64,000 bases of DNA from Granulicella sp. S190 (GTDB lineage Bacteria; Acidobacteriota; Terriglobia; Terriglobales; Acidobacteriaceae): assembly GCF_009766095.1 (NCBI RefSeq), contig NZ_LMUD01000002.1, positions 303,626 to 367,625 on the forward strand, in the 5' to 3' direction. Position numbers and translations under genes: made by a program. Shown here piece after piece: positions 27,608 to 37,830 of this stretch; position 1 is the first letter of the stretch, and the number at the start of each line of letters is the position of its first letter. The notes beneath the pieces were generated by a model, which did no database searches, had not been told where the DNA came from, and saw only the letters and a list, made by a program, of their open reading frames with translations.

Positions 27608-30019
27608 CTATTTCTGAGTTACGGTGACAGACTCGTTCGGAGAAGACGACGCCGCATTCTGCGTATCCCCCAGATAGACCGCGCTGAAAGAATACGATCC
27701 CGCGGACACGCCGGCGGTTGAACTCTCGATGACCGCCTTGCCATTGGATACCGTCGCAGTCGCGATCACTTTTCCGTTTCTGAGCAGCTGCACGGTGCCC
27801 GTCGGGGTGCCGGTCATATTTGGCTTTGTCACCGCGACGGTCGCGACCAGCTGGTTCCCTTCAACCACCGCCGATGCAACTCCCAGCGTTGTGATGGTGC
27901 TGTCCTTAGCGATGGTCATCGTCTGCGTAGCAGAGGCTACCGTGTCGTCAACATCTCCTTTATAGGTAGCACTCACTACATAGCTCCCGGGCAGGTACTT
28001 GCTGGTATCGATCGAGACGATAGCCGAACCCGAGGTAAGCACAGTGCTGGCAAGCGTTTCGCCCGAAATCGAGAAGACGACAGAGCCGCCGGGAGTGTTG
28101 GCTCCATTTGTTACAGAGACCAGCAGAGTGGCTGGCTCTCCATCAACCAGTTTGTTAGGACTTAGAGTGAATTTGATCTCTGGCGTAACCTTCGTTACCG
28201 CGATCTTCGCAACTTCAGAGATCGAAGCACCGTACTTCTGATCCCCTTCGTACTTGATCTGAAAACTATAGTTGCCCGTCGCAAGCTTGGCAGTCGCGAA
28301 GTGAATCTGGGCGACGCCATTTATTACTCCAGCGGTAGCAATTGTCTGTCCGCCAACGATCAGTGCAGCGCTGCCCGAGACCTCTCCGGACGGAGACACA
28401 ACCGAGACCTCGATCGTTCCTGCCTGCCCATAGACCAGTGTCGAAGGCGCAGAAGTAATCGTTGTCGTCGTCACAATCTTTGCAAGAACATCCACGGTTG
28501 CAGTTGCTGTCTGCGAGCCGCCGCAGGTCAGAGCGTAGGTAATGGTTCCCGATTTAGCCGGCGCTACCGTTGCCGATCCTGCGATCGACGTAATACCGGT
28601 AAAGCTGCCATCAGAGCTTGTGGCGAAACATATCTTTGCCGAATCGCTGAAGGCGTTGGTCGCCTTCCAGGTGAGTTGGACCTTCTGATCCTCGTCTGGG
28701 GCCGTTGTGCTTGCAGTCAGCGTCATTGCAGGCACAATGCCTGCTTCGATCTTGAAGATGTCGCCGTTCTGGTTCTCGGCGCCAGTGATGGTGCCACCCC
28801 AGAGGTTGCCAAGCTGGTCTTCCAGCACTGCGGCCGCGGGAGTGCCGGAGGTATCGCTGGCTCCGACCGCGGCGAAGTCATGTACGTCGGTATAAACGCC
28901 TGCCGTTGTGAAGGCCATCAACTGACCGTAGCCGGTCGGCCCACCTTGCGGGCCGACTACGTAGAGCTTCCCGTCGCCGCCAAGAGTCGGGGAGCCGTGC
29001 TGTGGATTCACACCCTGACCGGCGCTGAGGCTAAGGGCGTAGATCTGCGTGTAGGTGGGGTCGGTTCCATTCGGCGTGATCTTGTACAGCGTGCCGCATC
29101 CATTACTGTTGTCGTTCGCCGAGCAGTCCCTGCCCCCGTAGAGAGTGGTGCTATAAAGCGAATGGTCCGATCCTTCGACAAATCCCTGAACCGGAGAGTA
29201 TCCGTCAGTGGCACTCGATCCGAAGTTGTGAATAACCTTGAAGTCGGTTCCCTGGACGTCGACAGACCAGGCCACGCCATCGCCGAAACCCGTACCGGTG
29301 TGGTCTGTTGGGCCACCAAAGCGCGAGGTGCCGTATATTCTGCCGTCGCTCGCAACGATGATCCCAGCCCAGGGATGCTGTCCATCTACGCCATTTTTGA
29401 AGTCGTAGATATCTGTGTAGGAGTTGGTCTCATAGTTCCACGAGAAGATATTGCCAAGGCCATTCAGCCCGTCGTATGAGGTGCTCCCGTACAGGTGGCC
29501 CTTACCATCATCGATTAGCTGACTGTAGGAGCCGCCACCGATGGCAAAGTTGTAGACCGTCGTGAAGACTCCCCTGGAGAGGTTGTACTGGAAGATCGTG
29601 CCGCGATAATTAGCGCCCCCTGAATCGGTCACTCCGTACAGGTTGCCATCGGAGGCTTCCATGAGCGAAGTGACTACGGTCGCGCCGTCGGGCGTAAATC
29701 CGAAGTTATGGATGTCGGTGTAGTTGCCATCAGGAGTCAACTTGAATAAGACTCCGTTCATAAGCGTGCCGCCCGCCACGGTCGCGCCGTAGAAGTTCCC
29801 GTCACTGGCGAGCATCAGGCTGTTGGAAGAGCCTGTGCCGTCCGGCGCGCAGCTTCCACCGCAATGATAGGCTCCTTCAAAGCTGAAGACGTCTACGATA
29901 GACGGCTGAGTGTATGCAGAGGTGGAAGCGTCCGGCTTGCTATGCAGCGCACTGGCCGGTAAGGACGATGCGGCCAGAATAACTACGGCGGCAGTGGTTT
30001 GGATCAGTCTACGAATCAT
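27608..30019 (-). CDS. Secreted GloVer-repeat protein with Ig-like repeats (2)
   Basis: 803 residues from ATG 30019, which has GGGGAG upstream; the longer frame to 30067 has no ribosome site and blurs the signal peptide (MIRRLIQTTAAVVILAASSLPASA). Six to seven LYG(V/S/T)T..GG repeats (GNLYGVTDSGG, GHLYGSTSYDG, GRIYGTSRFGG) followed by Ig-like repeats (PGGSVVFSISGETLAS, GSYVVSATYKGD, GSYSFSAVYLGD). Extracellular, function unknown. It starts 54 bp after the stop of the sedolisin gene, possibly cotranscribed with it, and is ended by a clear terminator. Confidence 0.75.
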   Translation of the reverse strand: MIRRLIQTTAAVVILAASSLPASALHSKPDASTSAYTQPSIVDVFSFEGAYHCGGSCAPDGTGSSNSLMLASDGNFYGATVAGGTLMNGVLFKLTPDGNYTDIHNFGFTPDGATVVTSLMEASDGNLYGVTDSGGANYRGTIFQYNLSRGVFTTVYNFAIGGGSYSQLIDDGKGHLYGSTSYDGLNGLGNIFSWNYETNSYTDIYDFKNGVDGQHPWAGIIVASDGRIYGTSRFGGPTDHTGTGFGDGVAWSVDVQGTDFKVIHNFGSSATDGYSPVQGFVEGSDHSLYSTTLYGGRDCSANDNSNGCGTLYKITPNGTDPTYTQIYALSLSAGQGVNPQHGSPTLGGDGKLYVVGPQGGPTGYGQLMAFTTAGVYTDVHDFAAVGASDTSGTPAAAVLEDQLGNLWGGTITGAENQNGDIFKIEAGIVPAMTLTASTTAPDEDQKVQLTWKATNAFSDSAKICFATSSDGSFTGITSIAGSATVAPAKSGTITYALTCGGSQTATATVDVLAKIVTTTTITSAPSTLVYGQAGTIEVSVVSPSGEVSGSAALIVGGQTIATAGVINGVAQIHFATAKLATGNYSFQIKYEGDQKYGASISEVAKIAVTKVTPEIKFTLSPNKLVDGEPATLLVSVTNGANTPGGSVVFSISGETLASTVLTSGSAIVSIDTSKYLPGSYVVSATYKGDVDDTVASATQTMTIAKDSTITTLGVASAVVEGNQLVATVAVTKPNMTGTPTGTVQLLRNGKVIATATVSNGKAVIESSTAGVSAGSYSFSAVYLGDTQNAASSSPNESVTVTQK

Positions 30020-30073
30020 ATTTCGAACTCCCCGAGATACTGCGGCAATGCCGATGTTGTAGGCCACTTATCC

Positions 30074-33000
30074 TTACCGAGCCGCCGCGCTGGCCGAAGG
30101 GGCAGCGGGTGCGGCAACGGTTAAGGAGAGGGTTCTTGTGGAAGGCTGGTTGGTAGCGTCTCCGCTGTATTTCGCGATCACACCGTAGGCACCTGGTGTA
30201 AGGCCCGCGGTGTTTACGGAGAGCACCGCACTGCCGGAACTCAGATTGAGAGTTCCGAGTGACTTGGCCCCGAGGAGGAATGCGACCGTGCCTGATGGAG
30301 GCACGGTCGAGCAGCAGGCGTGTGTCACGACCGCTGTGATAGATACCGGAGAGCCTTCGGCAACTGGATTCGTGCTGGATGTGAGGGTCACCTCCGTCAG
30401 CGCCTTGGTCACAATCACAGTGAGCGTTGAAGAATTGGAGGCGGCATCCGAACCATCCCCTGCATACTTGGCGATTACGTCGTAGGTTCCTGCAGGAACG
30501 CCGGTCAGCACTTGCTCGTAGACAGCTTTGCCCGTACTGTCTAGCGTCGCTACACCTTGTGTGCTCTGTAATAGAGTGCTGGAGTAGAAGTGTACGGATC
30601 CTGTCGGGACGCCTGTGTAGCCTGCAGGACGGGCCACATTGGCAACCAGAGTCACCGTGCCGCCCGCTTCTACGGAGCTTGTACCACTCGGAATCACGGT
30701 GGTCGCCGCCTTGTTGACGATCAGTTTTTCCGCCGCTGAAACCGAAGACTCGTATGTGGCGGAGCCGCTGTACACAGCAACTACTGAGTAGGTGCCCGCA
30801 GCATACGTGGCCGTGGAGATGCTGATCGAGCATGCTCCCTTTGCAAGCGTGCAGACTCCTTTCGAAATCCCATTGGCCGTGAAGGTAACAGTGCCATCCG
30901 GCGTGCCTGCGGCACTAGAGACTTTGGCCGTAAAAGTGGATTTGGACGAACCTGCAGCCAAAGACGAGGGTGACACGGTCAGCGCAGTCGCATCGGCTAC
31001 GGAGCCGGCCTTTACAACTTGGAGAGTCGTATGTCCGGCGGCAGAGGCGTAGTTCTCATTCGTCGACGAATAGGTCGCTGAGATCGTGTAAGCTCCCACA
31101 GCCAGCGAACCTGGCGCATACACGTAAGTCGCTACCTCGGCGCAGCTTCCAACGGACGAAGAGCACCCGTCAGTCGGCTCAAGCGTCGCCGTACCGAGTG
31201 TCGTGCCTCCGATCGCGAAGGTCACTGTACCCGTTGGATAGCTGCCAGAGCCGCTGACAGTTGCTCGGTAAGTAATGCTGGAAGGCTCATGCTCGAAGAC
31301 GTAGGAAGCGACGCTTGCGGTAAGCGTTACAGTCGCCTTGAAAGGCGAGGCGCTCCCGTAAGCCTTCGCGAAACCCTGCGCCAGATTCCAGGCATTGACT
31401 GAACCAATGCCGGTCGAGAAGTCCCAGCCGACGTTGGTGCCATAGGTCGGCTGGTAGGAGCTGCTCGATACCGAGTCCACGCCGATCGCTACACCTACGG
31501 GCGCGTTGATGTTGGTGTCGTTTGCAATGTCGAAGCAATTGAACGCAAGCAATGTTTGCGGGTTGAAATACGTGCAAGGCGTGTTGATGTCGCCACGTGT
31601 GACGTCATGAAAGACGCAGCCGCTCGTGCCGTTCGTACCCTTCGTCGAGTTACAGGCAGCACTCCCCGCTGATCCGTATTCAGTATTCGCCAGCGAGTAG
31701 TAGAGATAGTTCGGATTGCCCGCAATCTCTTTCGTGTAGTCGTTGATCAGCGTCTGGATGCCGGCCATCATCGGTGACGAAGCCGAGGTTCCCCCTTCGC
31801 CAGTCCAGGTATCGGGCGTCCCGGTGCACGGCTGGGTGCCTAACTGTGCTTCTGCCGGATTCGATGCGCAAATCACGATGTAATGCCCCCATATGCCGTT
31901 TGAGGCGAAGAGCGAAACATCCGGGATATCACGCACGTTATCGTTCGGGTTGCCCACAATCTTCTGCCACGAAGGCTTAGGTTGACCCGCGCAGCTTCCA
32001 TCGGCTACGCCACTGGTGTCAGGCGTACCGCTGAAGCAGTTGCTAGGGCCTCCGCTGCCTGCCACCGTGTCGATGTACTCTGGCGTGTTCTGGGGCGAAA
32101 GTGTTGCCGCCAACGGGCTGGCGCAAAAGCCAGTCGCACCGTAGGTCTTTCCGTACCCCAGGAAGCTAGAGATCAACTGACTTGCGCAGGTATCGTTCCA
32201 TGGGATCTCAGGAATGTAGCTCTTAGCCGAGGAGTAGTCCGGGTTGTTGGTCGCGTTCCAGTAGGTCGCCCTGGTGTGGTCGTAGGTGTCGCCAAAGTCG
32301 GTTCCGCCCACGGCCACGTTATAGGGTGTCGTCGCATAACCGCTGGTCCCCACGCCGTAGTAGGAGAATGAGTTTCCATCGTCGCAGGAGCGTGCACCAT
32401 CGTCCCCGCTCGATACAAAAATGGATACGCCGCGTGCGGCCCCATGTTGATAGGCGTAAGAGAACGCCGCATTACTCGCCGCGCCGTTGCCCGCCTCGCA
32501 GAAGCCATAGCTCATGCTCAGCACCGGCACCGTGATCTTGTCCGCAGAGATGAGATTTTCAAGCGCAACCAGGCCACCAAAGGTGCTGTAACCATTCTGG
32601 CAGGCCTCAACAACTACATTCGCTCCAGGTGCCATGGCGGTAGCGTATTCAATGTCAAGCGCCACCTCGATGTCGGTCCCGTCGTTATAGTCTCCTGGCT
32701 GTCCGCAGAAGATCGGCCCTTTAGGAAACGAGGTCGTCTGCTTGCCGCCATACTTTGCTAATCCAAAAGTGTTGACAAATGTCGTCCAGTCCGCAGAGGT
32801 ACCCGTTCCGCTGGGATCGTAGGCAGTTTCATCCTCGATCAGTCCGATGGTCTGTCCCTTACCCGTGTGCCCCGCAGCCAGCAGAGGCGTGGTGTTATAG
32901 ATCGTCTGACCATCTCCGGGCGTGAACAGATAGGAAGTGGAATCACCTTCGGGCGCCGTGTAGTCTGGCGCAACAACACCTGCCGCCACCCCTGCCTTTC

Positions 33001-33643
33001 GGCTCTCCTGTACCGCCACTTTGCTGCGTGAAACATGATCGCTATGAGGCATAAAGTTGCTGAGCGAGGTAGGGCCGACAACCACGCTCGCGAGCGACGC
33101 AGGGATCTTCGGGTCAGACATGTTGGCAACGTGTTTCTCGCCGCTGGGAAGCTCCAGCCTGTGGATGTCGGTGTGGAACGCCTCCCGGACCATGGCCGCA
33201 GTCCCCGAGAAGTCCACCACCATTCCGTCTGGAGTGATGCCGCCAATCGCAAAACCATGCCCCTGGAGCCACGTCGTTACCTTGGTGAGGTCATCCCGGT
33301 TGACGCCGTACTGCTCATCGAACTCCTGCTCCGATATCCAGGAGTGATACGACGCACTACCCGGTGTCTGCATCTGCTCCATGACCTTCTGCAGCGCTGC
33401 CTCCTGTTCGGGCGAGCGCTTCAGCTGCAGCAGCATGTGCGGCATAGCGAAGCCAGCCTCAACCGCGCCTCGATCGTTCGCGGTGTCGCGGGCGGCCCGA
33501 TGGGTATTACCAACCAGTGTCACCAGCACGCGCTCATCGATCTGGCTGGTGACGCGGGCGGGGGCGGAGACCGAACCTGGTACGGTAGCGGCCCAGATGT
33601 AGCTGGTAAATGCGAGAAGAGCGGCGACTACAGCTTTCTTCAT
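30074..33643 (-). CDS. S53 sedolisin protease with pro-domain and Ig-like tail
   Basis: 1189 residues. Signal peptide MKKAVVAALLAFTSYIWAA. Residues ~30-200 are the kumamolisin-type activation domain (LLQLKRSPEQEAALQKVMEQ, YHSWISEQEFDEQYGVN, FHTDIHRLELPSGE). The catalytic domain (~225-720) carries the sedolisin triad Glu326/Asp330 in IEVALDIE and Ser620 in GGTSASSP, plus the oxyanion Asp414 in SSGDDG. The C-terminal ~430 residues are Ig-like repeats of the kind also found in the two neighbouring genes (PTGTVTFAIGG, GAYTISATYSSTN). Acid-active extracellular proteases of this type are common in Acidobacteriota. The shared tail suggests a common surface-binding role. Confidence 0.88.
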   Translation of the reverse strand: MKKAVVAALLAFTSYIWAATVPGSVSAPARVTSQIDERVLVTLVGNTHRAARDTANDRGAVEAGFAMPHMLLQLKRSPEQEAALQKVMEQMQTPGSASYHSWISEQEFDEQYGVNRDDLTKVTTWLQGHGFAIGGITPDGMVVDFSGTAAMVREAFHTDIHRLELPSGEKHVANMSDPKIPASLASVVVGPTSLSNFMPHSDHVSRSKVAVQESRKAGVAAGVVAPDYTAPEGDSTSYLFTPGDGQTIYNTTPLLAAGHTGKGQTIGLIEDETAYDPSGTGTSADWTTFVNTFGLAKYGGKQTTSFPKGPIFCGQPGDYNDGTDIEVALDIEYATAMAPGANVVVEACQNGYSTFGGLVALENLISADKITVPVLSMSYGFCEAGNGAASNAAFSYAYQHGAARGVSIFVSSGDDGARSCDDGNSFSYYGVGTSGYATTPYNVAVGGTDFGDTYDHTRATYWNATNNPDYSSAKSYIPEIPWNDTCASQLISSFLGYGKTYGATGFCASPLAATLSPQNTPEYIDTVAGSGGPSNCFSGTPDTSGVADGSCAGQPKPSWQKIVGNPNDNVRDIPDVSLFASNGIWGHYIVICASNPAEAQLGTQPCTGTPDTWTGEGGTSASSPMMAGIQTLINDYTKEIAGNPNYLYYSLANTEYGSAGSAACNSTKGTNGTSGCVFHDVTRGDINTPCTYFNPQTLLAFNCFDIANDTNINAPVGVAIGVDSVSSSSYQPTYGTNVGWDFSTGIGSVNAWNLAQGFAKAYGSASPFKATVTLTASVASYVFEHEPSSITYRATVSGSGSYPTGTVTFAIGGTTLGTATLEPTDGCSSSVGSCAEVATYVYAPGSLAVGAYTISATYSSTNENYASAAGHTTLQVVKAGSVADATALTVSPSSLAAGSSKSTFTAKVSSAAGTPDGTVTFTANGISKGVCTLAKGACSISISTATYAAGTYSVVAVYSGSATYESSVSAAEKLIVNKAATTVIPSGTSSVEAGGTVTLVANVARPAGYTGVPTGSVHFYSSTLLQSTQGVATLDSTGKAVYEQVLTGVPAGTYDVIAKYAGDGSDAASNSSTLTVIVTKALTEVTLTSSTNPVAEGSPVSITAVVTHACCSTVPPSGTVAFLLGAKSLGTLNLSSGSAVLSVNTAGLTPGAYGVIAKYSGDATNQPSTRTLSLTVAAPAAPSASAAAR

Positions 33644-33857
33644 AACTCCCGTTACCTCAAAGCGTTGGCTTTCAGTGCTTGTTGCGTGGAGCTCGCGTGG
33701 CCGCGGCGAAGCGAGCGCCGGACGTGGTGCTTCGTAGAGGTGTCGTCTGTTAAGCGGGTCAGAGGAAATAGAAACCCTGTAGAATTGATAAACTTTCCAT
33801 GAAAATCTGCCTAGCCCTCATTAGCATCCCTGCGGCACCCTCTTTTGAGGGGTCAGA

Positions 33858-36800
33858 GTGATTTCTCTGCAAAGGGTGCTGCGTCTGCTGGCATGGATTC
33901 TTCCTACGATTCTAGGCGCTCAGTTACTCGCCGACTCTCCGCGTGTCCCGGCCGCAGTAGAAATCCGGCAGCTTTATCACTCCACTTGGACCGTGCGTGA
34001 CGGCGCTCCTGTCGGCATCTGGCGAATCGCGCAGTCGACCGACGAATTTCTGTGGATCGCTACCAACTCAGGGCTCTACCGCTTCGATGGGGTGCAGTTC
34101 ACCCAGTTCCGTCCAGCCGACGGCGGCACGTTGCTGTCTGAAAACATAATCTCCTTATACGCGCCCAGCACAGGCGGGCTCTGGATCGGATATCAGTTCG
34201 GCGGCATCAGTTTTATCAAAGACGGCAGGATCACGAACTATCCCGCTGAAGGAATCTTTGCATCTTCTTCCACGGGCTTTCTTGAGCTCAAAGACGGGAC
34301 GCTGTGGACGGCGACCGGTCAGGGCATGGCACGTTTCGTTCATAATCAATGGCAGCAGATGGGCCCTGAGTGGGGATACCACGGGCGATCGGTCCTCCGC
34401 CCTTTTCTAGATGCATCAGGAACACTCTGGGCCTACAACGGCAAAACACTGCAGTACCTTCCGGCAGGCGAGCATACGTTCCATGACAGCAGGATCGAAG
34501 GCAAACTTTGGGGCCTCGTTGCGGACAGGTCCGATCGCACCTGGCTGGCAAGTGAACACGATCTCGTCGAACTTGTTCGAGCCCACGATGGTAGCTGGTC
34601 GCTGTACCCGACCCATCTGGACTTGTCGCCGGGTCTCGCAGCACAAGCGCGTGATGGCAGCTTCTGGATGGGATCCGACCAGTCCGGTCTCTTCCGCCTC
34701 CCCGCGCCGCTTCCCTCTCCCGGCATGCCGGTGAGCCGTGCCTTGTTTGAAAGCTTCGCGGCGAAAGATGGGCTTACCGCTAATCTGAGCATCCAGGTCC
34801 TCCGCGATCGCGAAGGCAGTATGTGGGTCGCCACAGAAAAGGGACTCGATCAATTCCGTCCAGCCGCGCTATCGTCCATAACGATGCCGCTGGGAACAAA
34901 TGGCATCTCCCTCGCACAGGATAAAGACGGGCTCCTGGTTGGCGTAAAAAATATCCGCGGCCCCTCGTTGTTCCGACTGCAAGGCAGCAAGCTTGTACTG
35001 ATTCCACATAGCCCGGAAGGAATCACCAGCATCTATGCCGACGGAGGCACTGACGTCTGGCTCGGGGTCACCAACCAGCTCTGGCACATGGTAGGCAGCA
35101 GGTTTACAAAGATCCCGATGCCCGACGACGAGAATGGTCTTCCCCTGGAGATCCAGACTATGACCGCCGACGCGAAGGGAGTCCTGTGGGCAAGCATCCT
35201 CGGGCACGGCACCTTCAGGTTAGACGCCGGCAGATGGACCAGGTTCAAAGCTCCGGACTCAGACCACTTCGCCGTGCTCAACATGATGCGTGATCACGAA
35301 GGACGTATCTGGCAGGGCTTTGTTCACAACAATGTCGCAATCGTGACCGGCGACACGACGAAGACACTCGGACCTCGTGATGGCGTGACTGCGGGCAACG
35401 TTCTCGCAATCGTCGAGTATGGAGATCACGTCTGGCTGGGCGGCACCGAAGGCCTCTCCTACTATCGTAACGGTGCGGTTCATTCCATCCTGAGTTGCGA
35501 CGAAGAGTCTCTCGGAGGTGTCAACGGTATCGTCGAATCCGCTCACGGAATTTGGTTGAACCAGGCTACGGGGGTGATCTTCATCTCGCACGATGAGCTA
35601 GCACAGACATTTGCCGATCCACGACATAGGGTCTCTGTGCGCCTGTACAACTACCTCGACGGCATCACCGGAACCACGGTGCAACTCAGGCCGCTGCCCG
35701 CCGCGATGGCCACAAAGGACGGACGGATTTACTTTGCAGGCCGCCACGAGCTGACATGGATCGACCCCACGCACATAGCTAAAAATACTGTTGCGCCGAC
35801 GGCCATAGTAGACCAAATGGTTGCTGATGGTCATGAGTATCTTGCGCCGTCAGGCGTAATTCTTAACAAGGGCGTACAGAACCTGCGCTTCGACTACACC
35901 ACTTCAAGCCTCATGATTCCGCAGCGCGTGCGCTTTCGATACATGTTGGAAGGTTTTGACAAGAACTGGCAGGACGCTGGTACCCGCCGACAAGCGTTTT
36001 ATTCTAAAATCCCTCCCGGCCACTACACGTTCCGCGTCATGGCCAGCAATAACGATGGCGTCTGGAGTCCCGTCGCCGCGACGACGCCGCTTTACCTGCC
36101 TCCCACCTTTTGTCAGAGTCGATACTTCGCTGCGCTACTAGCTGCAATAACGGCCACTCTTCTCATCATGCTTCATAAGTTGCGGCTTCGTCATGCGACA
36201 AATCAGGTGCGCCGCCGACTCTTGGAGCGACTGCGCGAACGGGAGAGCATCGCCCAGGATCTGCATGACACCTTCTTTCAGTCCATCCAGGTATTGCTGC
36301 TACGCTTCCACACGCTCACTAAGCAGCTTCCGCAAGGCGATCCCGCCCGCCGGTCCTACGAGAGTGCATTAAAGCAGTCCGAGCATGTGATGGTAGAGGG
36401 ACGTGAGCTGTTACTTGAGCTCCGATCCGAACCTTCGCGCGATATCCCCCTTCATGCAACCTTCAAGTACATGGTTGAAGAGCTGCGCCCCAGCGTGACT
36501 GCGCGCCTCACCTTTGAAACAACCGGACGCCCCCGCGAGCTGGACCCCGCCGCAGGCAGAGAAGCTATGAAGATCGCACGGGAAGCCCTGGCCAATGCAA
36601 TTCGTCACGGCGAAGCATCCTGCATCGAAGTTCTCCTCAACTTTAGCAACTCACATCTGCGCATCGCCGTCCGCGACGATGGTGCCGGGATCCCCGCTGA
36701 AGTGCTGCAGCACGGCCATCGCGAGGGTCACCTAGGCATGCTGGGCATGCGAGAGCGAGCAAGACAACTTGGTGCGCGCATCGAGATAGGAAGACATGCA

Positions 36801-36932
36801 GGAAGAGGTACGGTGGTGGAGTTGGTCGTGCCTGCCGCCGTAATCTATGCAGCGAAGAACCTGCCGCGCAAAGAAACGTCCCGCCTTCACCTGCTGAAGC
36901 TTAATACTGTTCTAAGGAAAATTGATGATTAG
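33858..36932 (+). CDS. Two-component propeller sensor histidine kinase
   Basis: 1024 residues. Signal-like N-terminus, then seven-bladed-propeller type repeats (FLWIATNSGLYRFDGVQFTQF, GSMWVATEKGLDQFRP) over ~40-600, a Y_Y_Y-type Ig domain, one membrane helix near residues 753-775 and a HisKA_3 dimerisation box with His803 (IAQDLHDTFFQS). The ATPase part has ALANAIRHGEA, DDGAGIP and GMLGMRERARQLGA. The propeller half lies outside the cell, so an extracellular ligand is sensed. GTG 33858 is preceded by GAGGGG. Overlaps its response regulator by 8 bp. Divergent from the sedolisin. Confidence 0.88.
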   Translation: MISLQRVLRLLAWILPTILGAQLLADSPRVPAAVEIRQLYHSTWTVRDGAPVGIWRIAQSTDEFLWIATNSGLYRFDGVQFTQFRPADGGTLLSENIISLYAPSTGGLWIGYQFGGISFIKDGRITNYPAEGIFASSSTGFLELKDGTLWTATGQGMARFVHNQWQQMGPEWGYHGRSVLRPFLDASGTLWAYNGKTLQYLPAGEHTFHDSRIEGKLWGLVADRSDRTWLASEHDLVELVRAHDGSWSLYPTHLDLSPGLAAQARDGSFWMGSDQSGLFRLPAPLPSPGMPVSRALFESFAAKDGLTANLSIQVLRDREGSMWVATEKGLDQFRPAALSSITMPLGTNGISLAQDKDGLLVGVKNIRGPSLFRLQGSKLVLIPHSPEGITSIYADGGTDVWLGVTNQLWHMVGSRFTKIPMPDDENGLPLEIQTMTADAKGVLWASILGHGTFRLDAGRWTRFKAPDSDHFAVLNMMRDHEGRIWQGFVHNNVAIVTGDTTKTLGPRDGVTAGNVLAIVEYGDHVWLGGTEGLSYYRNGAVHSILSCDEESLGGVNGIVESAHGIWLNQATGVIFISHDELAQTFADPRHRVSVRLYNYLDGITGTTVQLRPLPAAMATKDGRIYFAGRHELTWIDPTHIAKNTVAPTAIVDQMVADGHEYLAPSGVILNKGVQNLRFDYTTSSLMIPQRVRFRYMLEGFDKNWQDAGTRRQAFYSKIPPGHYTFRVMASNNDGVWSPVAATTPLYLPPTFCQSRYFAALLAAITATLLIMLHKLRLRHATNQVRRRLLERLRERESIAQDLHDTFFQSIQVLLLRFHTLTKQLPQGDPARRSYESALKQSEHVMVEGRELLLELRSEPSRDIPLHATFKYMVEELRPSVTARLTFETTGRPRELDPAAGREAMKIAREALANAIRHGEASCIEVLLNFSNSHLRIAVRDDGAGIPAEVLQHGHREGHLGMLGMRERARQLGARIEIGRHAGRGTVVELVVPAAVIYAAKNLPRKETSRLHLLKLNTVLRKIDD

Positions 36933-37539
36933 AGTACTTGTAGTCGACGATCACCCCATGATGCGCGCCGGCATTTCGGTTGAAATCAACACCGAACCGG
37001 ACATGATCGTCGTCGGCGAAGCTATCGACGGCCATGAGGCTATCCGACAGTTTCGTTTGCACAAGCCAGAGGTCATGCTGATAGACATGCGTATGCCGAA
37101 TATGGGCGGCCTGGAGACGATCTCCAAAATACGAGAAGAGTTTCCTGCGGCGCGTATCGTTGTACTCACCACCGCAGCCGGAGACTTTCACGCCATGCGC
37201 GCCTTTCGCGCAGGAGCCTCCGGATATCTGTTCAAGGACATGCTGGGCTCCGAACTCGTCAAGACCATTCGCCTCGTTCATCAGGGGCAGCGTTGCATCC
37301 CCGATGAGATCGCCTCAAAACTTTTAAGCGCTAGCGGAGAAGCAGAGCTAACGGTACGAGAGCTTGATGTCCTGCGCCGCGCCGCGCGCGGTCTTTCTAA
37401 CAAGCTCATCGCCGAAGATATGAACATCTCTGAGCACACTGTAAAAGGCTACTTGAAGAACATCATGGCAAAGCTGCAGGCAAACGACCGGACCCACGCA
37501 GTGACCATCTCTATTCAGCGCGGCTTCTTTGATGTCTGA
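36925..37539 (+). CDS. NarL/LuxR-family response regulator
   Basis: 204 residues: receiver domain with DD at 8-9, phospho-acceptor Asp54 (LLIDMRMPNMGGL) and Lys (LFKDML) at the C-terminal side, then a LuxR-type helix-turn-helix (LTVRELDVLRRAARGLSNKLIA, ISEHTVKGYLKNIMAKL). The ATG at 36925 is preceded by AAGGAAA; it overlaps the stop of the kinase, so the two are coupled. Genes regulated are unknown; candidates are its downstream neighbours. Confidence 0.88.
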   Translation: MIRVLVVDDHPMMRAGISVEINTEPDMIVVGEAIDGHEAIRQFRLHKPEVMLIDMRMPNMGGLETISKIREEFPAARIVVLTTAAGDFHAMRAFRAGASGYLFKDMLGSELVKTIRLVHQGQRCIPDEIASKLLSASGEAELTVRELDVLRRAARGLSNKLIAEDMNISEHTVKGYLKNIMAKLQANDRTHAVTISIQRGFFDV

Positions 37540-37830
37540 TCTCTGCGACTAGAAACGCGGAGTATGAGAAGTGGAAAGCCGCTCCAAACAGTTATATCTG
37601 TCAGTGACATACAGTGCATGTCGCCTAAACCGCTCTAAACCTGAAGATTTTGAGTGATTCTCTGCGGGAAAACCTATAACCTGTTCCCCTGAGAGATCCA
37701 ACGAACATTGCAAGCTTGGAGTCACTCAGAATTACTTTCGTAAGTTACTAGGGTATGAGAAGTATTCTTGCACCTGTGCAAGCCTGAAGAATAAACTGTG
37801 CATGAAAATTCTGGTTACGGAGTACGTACC
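37540..37830. promoter_or_regulatory. Upstream region of the cupin gene, with palindrome and direct repeat
   Basis: CTTGCA-CCTG-TGCAAG (37767-37782) is a 16-base inverted repeat that could be an operator. An 11-base direct repeat GTATGAGAAGT occurs at 37562-37572 and 37753-37763, 191 bp apart. No gene is seen. The neighbouring response regulator is a possible binder, but this is inference. Confidence 0.35.

Noticed and set aside
28301-29479. 392-residue plus-strand frame opposite the GloVer gene
   Set aside because: Antisense shadow, low-quality composition (Arg/Ser/Cys-rich), no motif.
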